Shown here in pieces: positions 46,176 through 57,932 of a DNA stretch of 64,000 nucleotides. Where the stretch lies: NCBI GenBank assembly GCA_026874595.1, contig CM049313.1, forward strand, positions 65,910,159 to 65,974,158, read 5' to 3'. Every line of letters begins with the position of its first letter. Position 1 is the stretch's first letter. Made by a program: the position numbers and the translations under genes. The stretch comes from Sipunculus nudus (lineage: Eukaryota > Annelida > Sipuncula > Golfingiida > Sipunculidae). Below the pieces are notes generated by a model. It was not told the origin of the DNA. It saw only the letters and a list, made by a program, of their open reading frames with translations, and searched no databases.

Positions 46176-49100
46176 TTTCTTTATTCAGTGTTCGTTTTGA
46201 TTAATAATGTGTGAATGAATTTTGTATTCATTTCCTAATTAAATTTGTATAATTCTTTTCTATCATCTTGACACCAGTAAGAGAAAGCACATAAATTTGT
46301 GGGTTTTTTTATTAATCTACGTGACAATATTACAAAGAAACTTTTTTTATCATCTTGCTTTCCAGTTTAAATGAAATTTTGAAATTTAGTTTGAAATTAA
46401 TTTCAAGTCTAACAGAAATACAGTTAAAAAAACTATTAGCTCACTAACGATAGACATAATTTTATTTTAATTCATTTTTAATTTATTTTTATTTAAATGT
46501 TTTATTTCATTTTTATTTAAATAAGTGTCTATTTAACATTCCTGTATGATACGAAAATGAATGAATATATCATCATTAAGTGTACTATCAGATAGAGTCC
46601 CGTGTTTAAATTGCTTTATGATTTATGGCTTACATAGATTTAAACCACTTTACGACTTATTGAACTTGAAGGACTTTTACCAGGGATGCTTCGTCTGCCA
46701 TACGACTGCGATCACCGCCGCAGAAGTGGCGCAGACGTAGCGTTTTGTTTGCACGATATTAATTATTACACTGAGCCCACTTTCGTGAACACACGCGAGG
46801 ATTCTCACCAATCTGTCGGCTTCACCATTAGAAAGCTTAGAACTTGTTTGAACTGTTACCCTAACTGCATGTTATAATGCGGCGTATGTATCTATTCCAT
46901 GGATACCCGCCGCATATGAAGCTTCAAGTAAAACGGAGAACGTAAAACCTGTACTGGGCAAAGATTCCTATATATTGTGTTTGTAACAGGGAAGCTTACG
47001 TCCTCGGGGGCCAAACATTTTAATCTATTCGTCTGAACAAGAAATTTTGTTGTAATCCCTGCTTTAATGCCTAAACAGTACTCGATTTAAAAGTTTACCT
47101 TCCCTGGACCTGACAGTTGTTCCTAAAGTTGGGACAATCGCCAGGTGGCGTGTGTGATGCATCATTCTCCGTACAGAAATTTATCATGAATGCTAAGGAT
47201 TAACACAACATATCTTGACTCTGCGCTGGAGGTTGAAAATGGGTATGACGTTTTATGTTGGGGAACATCAAGGAAATCCCCTCCAGACATGCTTGTTTTT
47301 ACCGCTTGAGATCTAGACCTACCTGATTCAACTGTTTAATGGACATGACGATTTTAAAGTGGTATGTTGTGTTACCATATGATACAAATATGTTTGTATT
47401 CTTATATATGACACATTTTAAGCTGGAAGATTATTGTTTTATTGTCCGGTGGCATGTCTCCAGTTTTCATACACCTCGTACTAGGGCTCTCTCAGCGGAG
47501 GGAACCAAAGCGCAAGGAGAGTGCACGAAAGCTATGAGCTACTGTTACTCCTGCGTCACAAATCATGAAAACCCAGTGTAATATCGTGTACACGAACGCA
47601 TCCTGTTTAGCCTGTTTCAATAATCCTATAGTTATTATTGGTTATTAATTCCAATTAGGATAGTGTGTCATTAAATGTTAGCAATTGACTCGAGATCAAT
47701 TGAATGCATTTACCTCTATAGCTTAGTCCTGATTGGGCTTCAGTCTTTGTTTGTTACTAATACGCGTAGAATAAAACGTGATTCTATGTACGTTAGTCTG
47801 TGCTAGCTCTTATCATTTTTAACCGGCAGCTGTAATTTAGTTATATAATTTACCGCGTGATGGTAGTACCTGGTTCAAGCTTTGCGAAACAACAAAAGCA
47901 AGTTTGATGGCTCTATTAGTGGGCGAATTATGTTTTAACAATTTCATCCACTCTTTAGCTCCGTTATATGATAATATAAGAATATCGCCGTAGGGTCACG
48001 CGTAAAAGTGACACAGTATATTAATTAAAGGAGCCCATCTCACGGGCTTCAGGTTTCATCTGTTTCAGATTATCCCCCTCAAAACAGGTGTGTCTATGTT
48101 TATTTACTTTTACTTAGTAATAATTTACACATAATTTTTTTTTTTATATCTTATGTTTGTATTTCATGTGTCATATTCCTTGGCGACATGTGTAAGTCAA
48201 TATCAATATAACTAACATTACAATTACTTTTTTTATTTTCAAATATTAATTCAAATCAATATATCACGAGTAATATCATTTAACTAAATCAGCTTTAAGG
48301 CGTGGTGTCTGAATAGTGAGGGTTGGCCTTAAGTCAGGTTCAAGCTACCCTGGGAGTTAATCGGAAATGGGGATAGTCGTAAATTTCTATAACAGTTTTT
48401 TTATAACTTGGTCCAGAATAGATCTATGGATGATCGCTCATTCAGGAAAAGATTTTCTTATCACCGGGCCTTTTTGTCAGATTTATTATAATGAAAAAGG
48501 GGCCTATCTGCGGCATCTTATATTTATTTCATATTTAATTTAATAATATAAAAGCAATAATCATATTTTATCTTAATGTAGGCATGTACCTTTTATCATT
48601 TTATCATATCTGCTAGCCTAGAGATTTGTAAAGTCTTATATTTTCGTATGATATCCAATTGTTGGTCTCTAACATTTATCCATGCATGTGTTATGTGTTG
48701 TCAATCAATTTATCACTGAAATAAATGTATATATAGAGTACAATTTATATCCCGGCGCAAAATAAGGTCATCCCGAGCAAAACCAGCCTGAAGAGCAGAA
48801 AAAGCTAATATATTTGGGTTTTACCACAAACGATCATACATGTGGAAAACGGCCATTGTTGCTGCACATTTACTGTTTGCAGGGCGGCAGTCAGCTGGTT
48901 GCCGAGCAGTAATGGCAGTTGCAAACAATCTGTTATGGTCGAGATCTAATGTTATTCCCTCTATTAGTGCTCGTTAAAATTTATCACCGTATTATTTGGA
49001 CGTTAAACAAAATGGTTTCTACAGGAATAACAAATGAGGCGCAAACTGACGTTTATGGCTGATTTAAGCTCTTCATAACCTTATTCCAGGACATAATAAA

Positions 49101-49689
49101 AGCGATATGTGACGATTAATTCCCTGAATAATCCAACTATTTAATACCAGCAAGGACATTCTGTATTCGATTGCGGGAGTAACTTTCTATAACAAGATTT
49201 ACTGACTTCCGTTGGCTTGCCCCGAAGAGTCGGCCATATTTGGAAATCACCGATCATTTTCAAATATTTTTTTTATTGTAAGCCACTAGACTGAGAAAAA
49301 GTATAGTAAATCCTATCAAGGTCTTTCCTTGGATAAATGGATAAATACGAAATTATTATTTGAGATATTTTGACAGACTCCATACATGGCAATTTATATA
49401 ACATCATTTTTATAAGCCTATGTTTCCATATTTATATCTGGGTCAAGATTTTAACTCAGTCATGTCTAGTGATAGCGATGGGCCTCTGTCCTTTCTTTCA
49501 TTGTGTCGTTCGGCCGTCTGTCCATTAGTAGAGCACAGGTAGGTTAGACTTGCTCAACAGCCATGCAGGCAGATATCGGTGAAAATTCTTGGCAAACCCG
49601 GAATAAGGTCACCGACACAAAACCTCCCAAACCTACTCACAAATATACCTGATTTTAGCACTCTTCTGGATCTTGAACAAAATATCACA
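46176..49689. other. Non-coding stretch, no gene seen
   Basis: Frames of 63 and 80 codons only; no repeats recognised. The AT-rich composition is typical of intergenic or intronic DNA. Confidence 0.5.
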
Positions 49690-50420
49690 CACATGTACCT
49701 GCCAGCATGCAACATTTGAAATTATTTTGCCTATCAACTCATTTAAAATATCACAGATATGATATTTCACAGGAATGAGCCCATGTTGAGACAACATGGA
49801 TATAAAATATCCAATTTCACTTTATTGCCCGGAGATTTACTGCCATTATTTATCCTGGGATGCTTCAACTGTATTCTGAGACCAGTGGTGCCATCTATAT
49901 TTATAGTCTTATACGGGACTTCAAGATGGTTTTGAGACGGACAATTGACTTTTATGTGACTGTTTTAACTCTGTTTAGGAATCTGACTCAGGATATTAGA
50001 GCTGATTTAAGTTGCATCCGTCAGACCAATTTCCTGAAGAACATGGAAATTTTGAACAAAATTAGGCCAAGTGTTTTATTAAAAGATCACGAACAAATGT
50101 GAAATGTCATCGTAATCAGTCAATTTTAAGTAAACTTTCATATTAAGCTTCAGTTTCTCAATTCCTTTAGCATGGATGGCCTTGGAATTTTACTGTCATT
50201 ATTCATCTTGGTAAGCTCCCTATATTGTATGAGGCGACTGGTTCCACCGTAATTTTGATCATTTAATACGGATATTCAAGATGGATTTAAGATTAACGGT
50301 TGACATTCATGTAACAATTAAACTCTCCATTTATATATTTGACTAGGGATGATAAAAGTGATATAAAGGATCTGTCATACCGATTTCCCATACATTATCC
50401 AAAATTGGAACAAAAATGCA
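49690..50420. repeat. Diverged tandem duplication, ~351-bp unit
   Basis: Two adjacent copies share a series of phrases in order. Examples are ACTGCCATTATTTATC (49840) with ACTGTCATTATTCATC (50191), ACTTCAAGATGG with ATTCAAGATGG, and CCGTCAGACCAATTTCC with GTCATACCGATTTCC. A GGAAATTTTGAAC/AAAATTGGAAC end closes each unit. The 80-codon frame at 49860-50102 lies in copy 1 and is not conserved in copy 2. Confidence 0.7.
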
Positions 50421-50884
50421 TTAATGCAAAACATTAATTGTATTCTCCAGCGTTTAATTGTCTCTCATTTTGACTGTATTTTCCAAACACTTTTTTCCTT
50501 TATTTAAACTTCCAGAACCGTGTTGCATTTCTTCAACTGTCGACCTTTCTCGGCTCTCTCACTACAAAAAGTTTTCTTTTGTTCTGCTCATTCCTTTCAT
50601 GCCCGTCAATATTTTTTTATATCCAGTAATGTTACCTTCTTTTCTTTTAATATCTGGTAAGGTATATATTTTTTTCTTTTGTCACATGAGTTGGATTGTT
50701 TGTAACGCACAACGTTATGAACAATGATGAAATTATGAGAAGGGTGAGGGTTAATTATAAAAAAGGAACAATCCAGTAAATGTTGGAGGTAGTCTGAATG
50801 ACGATTGAATGTTTTCCAATCCATAGATTCTATAGACCATTTGCACCTTCGGATATTTTGTTATCTCGGGCCGAGAGTCATGAC
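50421..50884. other. Non-coding stretch
   Basis: The 89-codon frame at 50458-50727 is hydrophobic (pyrimidine-rich plus strand) and has no recognisable family. Confidence 0.4.
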
Positions 50885-50990
50885 AATAAGGGGGCCACAG
50901 AGGGCCATGCCCCCCCCCCCCCCCACCCCGGTCCAAACCATGCAGTACTCCCCGTTCTCCCGGAATATCACTTTTAATAAAAAAATGTAT
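50885..50990 (-). mobile_element. G-run MITE-like fragment, minus copy
   Basis: Read on the minus strand, a GTGATATTCCGGGAGAACGG-like start, a GAGTACTGCATG core, a G run and GGGCATGGCCCTCTGTGGCC align in order with 56289-56356 on the plus strand (AAATTCCGAAAGGGCGG, GAGTACTGCATG, G run, GGCCCATGGCCCCCTGCGGCC). Two copies define the family. Confidence 0.6.
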
Positions 50991-51149
50991 CTCATAAACA
51001 ATGTTTTTGTTTTTCCTCTAAAATTGTTTCATTGATATCTAAAATAAAATTTGAATTCTTTTATTGTATCAAAATTCAAAAATTCAAATTTAAGTTAGAA
51101 AAAAGTGATAAGGAAAAAAATGGTTTTTAGATAGTGTTATGATTCTTTA

Positions 51150-51367
51150 CAGAAGCGGATTCGGGGGTTGGGGGTCCAGGGGGTCCTGACCCCCCCCCCC
51201 CCCTTTTTTTCATCAGAAACAACATTTTTATGGACTTCAGACAAAATTTTACTGCCTTGACCCCCCCCCCTTTTCCAGACCTGGGGACTTATTTTGGGGG
51301 TTTTCATAAGTCCTCCTGGGGTGGACCCCCCCCCCCCCCCATTTCCTAAATCCTGGATCCGCCCCTG
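51150..51367. mobile_element. 218-bp G/C-run MITE candidate
   Basis: Starts CAGAAGCGGATTCGGGGG and ends ATCCTGGATCCGCCCCTG. In reverse complement the right end is CAGGGGCGGATCCAGGAT, so the termini are imperfect inverted repeats. Inside are three long C runs and a GGGGGTCCAGGGGGTCC/GGGGTGGACCCCC pair. I find no clean target duplication, so the superfamily stays open. Confidence 0.6.
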
Positions 51368-51663
51368 TTTTATATTATTCCATAAAAATGTGGTTTGCTG
51401 TTACTGTTTGCTTAGAATTGTGCACCATTTGAAATTTTAAACTTTTCGGAAAAGTCAGAATTACATTTGAAAATGAATATGAACTTCTTAAATACATATA
51501 CCATAATAAAGAGTTCTGTACCAGGTCTCAAATGATATATACTTTATAAAGTCTGATATGCATATGATAAAGCCTTTGGATTGATTTTAGATTTAGGAGT
51601 TTTTACCCTAAATTGCACAAATCGCACTAGTAGAAACTACGACTTAACAAGAAATGATTTTAT
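51368..51663. other. Non-coding stretch
   Basis: Short AT-rich spacer, nothing recognised. Confidence 0.4.
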
Positions 51664-51683
51664 TTTACAATCCAGTCCGATTA

Positions 51684-52758
51684 GATCGGATGTTGATTTA
51701 CGCTATATATAGACTTCCTGGTTGTTCTACAGGATTGCTCCTCCTATTAATGCTCCGACAGTAGGAGGGGAGGCTTATAGGGGTTCCGATCTTGATTTAC
51801 GCTATGTAGACTTCCTGGTTGTTCTCCAGGATTGCTCCTCCTATTAATGCTCCGACAGTAGGAGGGGAGGCTTATAGGGGTTCCGATGTTGATTTACGCT
51901 ATATAGACTTCCTCTTTGTTCTCCAGGATTGCTCCTCCTATTACGTCTCCGACAGTAGGAGGGGAGGATTATAGGGGTTCCGATGTTGATTTACGCTATA
52001 TAGAAATCCTGGTTGTTCTCCAGGATTGCTCCTCCTATTAAGGTTCCGACAGTAGGAGGGGAGGCTTACAGGGGTTCCGATCTTGATTTACGCTATATAG
52101 ACTTCCTGGTTGTTCTACAGGATTGCTCCTCCTATTAATGCTCCGACAGTAGGAAGGGAGGCTTATAGGGGTTCCGATGTTGATTTATGCTATATAGACT
52201 TCCTGGTTGTTCTACAGGATTGCTCCTCCTATTACGTCTCTGCCGGTAGGAGGGTAGGCCAATAGGGGTTCCGATGTTGATTAACGCTATATAGACTTCC
52301 TGTTTGTTCTCCAGGATTGCTTCTCCTATTACGTCTCTGCCGGTAGGAGGGGAGGCTTATAGGGGTTCCGATGTTGATTTACGCTATATAGACTTCCTGG
52401 TTGTTCTACAGGATTGCAATTCCTATTACGTCTCTGCCGGTAGGAGGGGAGGCTTATTGGGGTTCCGATGTTGATTTACGCTATATACACTTCATGGTTG
52501 TTCTACAGGATTACTCCTCCTATTAAGGCTCCGACAGTAGGAGGGGAGGCTTAAAAGGGTTCCGATGTTGATTTGCGCTATATAGACTTCCTGGTTGATC
52601 TATAGGAATACTCCTCCTATTAAGTCTCTGCCGGTAGGAGGGGAGGCCTATAGGGGTTCCGATGTTGATTTACGCTATATAGACTTCCTGGTAATTCTCC
52701 AGGATTGCTCCTCCTATTACGTCTCTGCCAGTAGGACGTGATGGTTTATAGGGGTTGA
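51684..52758. repeat. 97-bp satellite, 11 units
   Basis: The anchor TTGATTTACGCTATAT starts at 51693, 51792, 51889, 51986, 52083, 52180, 52277, 52374, 52471, 52568 and 52665. The spacing is exactly 97 bases except for the first step (99). Each unit contains an inverted repeat, CTCCTCCTATT and AGTAGGAGGGGAG around about 11 bases, able to form a hairpin. Two sequence types alternate in the loop region (ATGCTCCGACAG and ACGTCTCTGCCGG). No open frame over 60 codons runs through it. Confidence 0.95.
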
Positions 52759-55293
52759 TGAGTAAATTGCTATATCATTCTTTTGGTAAAATATGTTTGT
52801 GTGTAGACACAGCTAGGTGTTCTGAGATATATTCTTTTTCTTTCTTTAGCCATTTTCTCTTTGCGCTAGATCTCCACTCCGGTTGATTTTTAAAAGCTGA
52901 AATTCTGACACAATATTAGTCCTAGGTCACATAGGTTTACCTACCTAATATTTATTTATTTTTTTTCATGCTATAGCCGATTCCCCCATTATCGCTCAGT
53001 TTCGTGGGCCGGTGGTAGGGGGGGGGGGGATGGAAGGGTCTTCTAGTGTTGGCTTGACGATTGCATGCATCTAGTTTTTGACGAATATTTTTGTTTTATG
53101 AATGAGTGCCTCAGAACAAACGTGGCTAATTGCTAGCTGTTCTGGCCTCAATCCCTTCAACAATGTTTTTGTGATAAGTTGTCATTTACTTAAGTTGTGT
53201 TCATGAGTACCATTTCAAGAGCTGTCTCCCATTGTTGTATATTCTATGTTAGTAACACAAACGTTCACGATTCGGAAAATTATATTAACACGACGCAAAC
53301 AATAATTCGCCCGCCCCTTCCCGAAATGGTATTCGAAATCTCATCACTACTAAGTCGATGAGACAATGTAAAATTTAATTTAGGGACACGTACTTTGCGG
53401 TTTTGTAACATTGAAATCATGCCTTGTAATATGTCTTTTCTTGTTATGTTTTACTTTGGTTATTTGGTTTGTCTGTCTGCGGCATAACTCAGAAATGTAC
53501 GGAGAGATTTCAAATGTAATTTGTTAAATTGAGGGTTAGAATAACATCAAGCAACAAATCGATACATTTTATGAATCAAATCAAAAGATGCAATACCATT
53601 GTGAAATAGAGTAATTTCTTTTTTCAGAGCAAGGATCGGCTCAGTCATTGGTATCTTGGGCCTTGTTTTCTTCTGCGATCCACCTGTGAATCGTGAAAGC
53701 TAGTGCCAAAACAAAGACATTTTTTATTAGGATTTAGGCAGAGGTATCCATGTGGGCTCAGAGTACTACTCTAGTTTTTTTTCTATGGGTACCGTTCTGT
53801 CGTCTCTATTTTAAGTGTTATCAGACCTAATTGTTAAAAGCACCTTTTCCGATATCTAACGCCTATAAACTCATAATAATGCCTTGAAAGCTGTTCATTT
53901 TGTTTATATGGATGTGTTTATAACAGGTGGGGGTCCCGCCAAAATAATCCAACAAATTCATCAAGAACATCTATCAGTCAGTATTTTCACAAGGGGCATT
54001 TTGCAACAAGTGAACTATAAACTTCTCCACTTATAAAATCGACCACCTTAGGTTACATATTGTTCAGTTTGTCAACAATTCTATGTTTACTAACAACTTG
54101 TAGATAAACAAGCTCATACAGCCGTCACAGTGGTGGTAAAAAGACCTGTCTTTACCATAATTTCGTGAGATTCATTAATAAGTATGGATAGTAAGCAAGA
54201 TATCACATAACTCCTTCGAAAAAGTAGTTGCATGAACAGGTGGCTTTAACAATTCCAGAACCATCCAATTACTTTTGGAGAAGTTAATATTCTGTATTTA
54301 AACAGATTTTTTTCACAGAAAGAGGACACACTATTTACTAGCCACATTAAACAGCAACAGAAAATCGTTAAAATAATTTCACCCTCTACGCGTAGGAAAT
54401 TCTAGGGATAATATGTTGTACTTTGAAAGGAAGAAATGCACTTCAGATACGTCTTGAGTTATCTGATTTTGGATAGACTATCAGGACAGCTAGACAGTTT
54501 AGATCACATGGGGAGATTGTAACACTGCTATTACTTTCAGCGTCGCGTAACAGCAGGATACTGTCTGAGCTATGTAAGATTCCGCATGAGGGCTGCTCCA
54601 CCCTTGCCGGTCATCTCTCACAATCAGTCCTACTCCAGACCAAAGCTAACAGCTTTGGGTTTATGGTCTCATTCATATGTTACCAATGATGTCCGGTCGA
54701 CGCAATGGACATCTTTACAATTTGTACCCTGACCGTTCAAGCCACATATTTTTTGTTAGTTTCCTGAGCTCCCTGACGAACTTACAACCCATGCACATAA
54801 ACCAATCGTTATCAACAGACAGTCTAAGGCCAAAAAAAAATATTGTTCTACGGATTCGCCGCTCACTTTTTTTAGTTTAACCTTATTTATTTTTTAATGA
54901 AGAAAAGGTCCTTGGTAATGTTATAAATTTTCGTCATGTTAATAATTCCCTATCAGACTTTTAAAAGGTCTGGAAAATAGACAAAACAAAGTATTGATCA
55001 TCTACAGTTATACAGCATTTCAAGAACTCACGCATTGTATTTTCTATGCAAGCTGGAAAAATCCCACGTATTGTGTCTACACCAGTAAACAAAGTTCTAC
55101 CGCTCGCACCATATTTGTTTCTGTTTCTAGAGGAGGTAGAACAATATTTTTTGTGTGGCCTATAACTGTTTGGGGTCTCTCATCTTCCATGATTCTGTCA
55201 CCCGTGACCCGTGAATATTCTCTTTTTGGCATACTCCTGGGAACCACCGGAGCCTAGTTCACATCTGTTTACAGTGTCTGAGTGCTGTGGTGG
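52759..55293. other. Non-coding stretch, no gene seen
   Basis: No open frames over 60 codons from 51036 to 54676. Later frames (67 and 87 codons) are unremarkable. A G run lies at 53019-53029. Confidence 0.5.
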
Positions 55294-56200
55294 CAGGGGC
55301 GTAGCCAGGATTGAAGGAGGGGAGGGGGCCGGCGAAACCTGAAATTCGAAAAACGGGGGGGGGGGGGGGGGGGGGTAGGGGCGCTTACTATGAAAACTTT
55401 TATATACATACGTGTATATGTATGTATATATATATATATTTTAATATTATTAATATTATTAATATACGTATTATTTTAGTGTATGAAAATATATGTATGT
55501 TTATTTTCAAATATGAACCATTAAGGTTAGTAACAGGTACTGGTGAGGGTATGAGGGTATGGGAGGGGGTATCCCCCTCCCATATTGGAAAAATTTTTTA
55601 ATTATGCAATGAAAAGAGGATATTTTGAGGCAATTTTCAACATATAATGCCTGAAAACCTGTTCTTTTATGTCCTTGCGTTATGTAGTCAAACTGCAGAG
55701 AGGTTCAATATTTAATATTTATATTTCTTCTAAATCATTTTCAAACAAGTCAGTTGCGCAAAAGCGCATTTACGTTTCTTACTTGCAAAATGTTATCTTT
55801 TAAATGTAATGCTCCGAGTGAAATAACTGATAGGTTTAAGTCTTATGTTAAACTTTTCATTTTACCGGGTTCCGTGGTCTCGATAGCACACAAGACTGCT
55901 AAGACCACAGATCAGTACCGGTATCACCAGAGGAACCGTGAGATTGTTCAAGGTCGACCCCATCCAGGGCCTGGTGACCTGCAGGTGTTCTGCAGCTGTT
56001 CATAAATATCCTTATACTCAACTAATAAATTTGAAAGAAGTAAACTGCAGATAACTTTAATCAAATCTAATAGCTATTTAATAAAAAGAAAAAAGAAAAA
56101 GGAAAATAAATTACAAAAATTTGAAAATTGGATAAAATGAGAGATATTGCAGCTCAACGGGTGGCCGCGCGCCGAAGGCGCCCCCGCTGGACACGCCACT
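55294..56200. mobile_element. Possible CAGGGGCGTAGCCAGG element
   Basis: The left end is CAGGGGCGTAGCCAGGATTG with a long G run at 55356-55374. The right end, in reverse complement, is AGTGGCGTGTCCAGCGGGGG with GCGCC next to it. The two ends are similar (GGCGTNNCCAG) and both lead into GGGGGC/GGCG sequence, so a 907-bp element is plausible. The last base differs and I see no target duplication, so the pairing is tentative. Confidence 0.4.
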
Positions 56201-56219
56201 TATAGTTTAGGTAACCTAA

Positions 56220-56226
<7 letters not shown>

Positions 56227-56272
<46 letters not shown>
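56227..56272. repeat. (TA)n microsatellite
   Basis: Pure TA array. Confidence 0.95.
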
Positions 56273-56275
<3 letters not shown>

Positions 56276-56284
56276 TATTAGACT

Positions 56285-56376
56285 AGGTGAAATTCCGAAA
56301 GGGCGGAGAGTACTGCATGTGACGGGGGGGGGGGGGGCCCATGGCCCCCTGCGGCCCCCCCTGGCTACGCCCCTGG
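56285..56376 (+). mobile_element. G-run MITE-like fragment, plus copy
   Basis: Homologous to 50885-50990. Its right end, CCTGGCTACGCCCCTG, is the reverse complement of the CAGGGGCGTAGCCAGG terminus seen at 55294. This links the GAGTACTGCATG body family to the CAGGGGCGTAGCC terminus family. Confidence 0.6.
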
Positions 56377-57901
56377 GTGGGGTTAGGGGGGGGGGATGAA
56401 ATTATAGCTGCATAAAATGTTAGTTGCATGGTTATGCTAATGTCCCATATCATCAAATATATTCCAAAGACCTTCTCATCCACAGACTGTTCGCTCTACG
56501 AACGGGCGAAGTGTAATATTAATAACGGTTGACAGTTGCTGTTGAAGCTATAGTCCATTTCACCACCTGCTGTCCACCTGTTTTTTGTAGATGATATACT
56601 TAAAAGTTTATATTTTTCAATATTTTCAAAGTAAACAATATATGGAAGTGACAACCTAATATGGCAGTTAAGAATTTTACAATAAATACCCCGTTAATGT
56701 TTCACAACATTTTAGTCTCTTTATCATGATCTGGCAGATATGGTGTGTCCCTACATAAGTAGCCATCTTCGTTTTAGCTGGTTATATTTTTTAGAGTGTT
56801 TACATGAGATCATCCAATCAGCAGCTGTCAGTTGAGGCTGTTTTTGCATGTGACCAATGACCTTGACCTCCATAAATGGGTCTGATATGTTGTAAAATGT
56901 AGACTGATTTCTCATATTTTCAGAAAATTCTGTTACTCGAATATGGCATAAGGTAGGAATTTAGTTACCTAGTTGAAAATTAGGTTCTGTAATCCTCTCC
57001 TCTACACTATAATTGTTTCCCTTGAAATGTACCTAATACAAATTTTCATAGCAAAAATCAGGTGGACATGAGGGGATGAAAAGGACTATAGTTATCAGCT
57101 CTTTATACCGTGACACTGACAATAACAGTGACCGTGATATTCACAGCAATAGAACGCAAGGTATCACTAATTGAACCATCAGAGTTAGTAATTACTTTCT
57201 TTGACATCTTTAATTTTTAAAAATTTAAATTGCGTAAACAATTGAACATTTGTTCTTTGTTTCTTTCAGAGACAGACAAAAAGAACAGAAATCGTTCATC
57301 AATCAGCGAACAGAGGGCAGCACATTCCATTCTTATGTGTTTACACTTCTCTGCTGGCACTACTTTTTTGTATTCTGGTGGATTTACTCGTAGGCCACAA
57401 CTACGTGTAAAGATGCATCCTGAGAAGGCCTTGTGGGGTAGATTATATGTGCAGTGTCTAGATGATCCCCGAAGAGTTTTTCTTGAACGGGCTTGGTCTG
57501 TTAGAATTTGATCTGTATCAATAAATATTACAAACATACATCCATATAACCCGCCCAGTAAGGTTGCACATGATGAGTGGTGGATGGCGACGAGGGGTGC
57601 CGCAGGTGGCAATGCCCCATCTGACTTTGCATGTAATATTGAATAAAAAAACTAAATATCTGCTGAGAAACATATAATATGAAAGACATTTTGAAAACAC
57701 GAAAATATCAGTCATGTTCACGTCAAGTTTCATTAGAATACATCAGTTAAGGTGACTTATAAAGTTACATCTGTTATTCCTTGAGAGCAAAATGTAATTA
57801 TGCACCATTTAACTTCTAATACATAGAGTTCAATTGAAAGGAATTAAAAGTTACAATGAATAACTTCAGTTGGACAAATACAATTTCATGAATTCATTTT
57901 T
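56377..57901. other. Non-coding, with one longer uncharacterised frame
   Basis: A 131-codon minus-strand frame (57217-57612) and an overlapping 93-codon plus-strand frame (57230-57511) occupy the same DNA. Neither shows a domain, signal peptide or family I recognise, and no splice context is convincing. Confidence 0.35.
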
Positions 57902-57932
57902 TAGCTCAGCTGACTATAAGTCATCTGAGCTA
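57902..57932. repeat. 31-bp terminal palindrome
   Basis: TAGCTCAGCTGACT, loop ATA, AGTCATCTGAGCTA; the same as 6176-6206 apart from the loop. Confidence 0.85.

Noticed and set aside
51684-52758. Hammerhead ribozyme in the 97-bp satellite
   Set aside because: No CTGATGA plus GAAA core on either strand of the unit, although the hairpin is real.
57217-57612. 131-codon minus-strand frame as a gene
   Set aside because: Overlaps an open plus-strand frame, has no recognisable family or splice context; length alone is not enough in this sequence.
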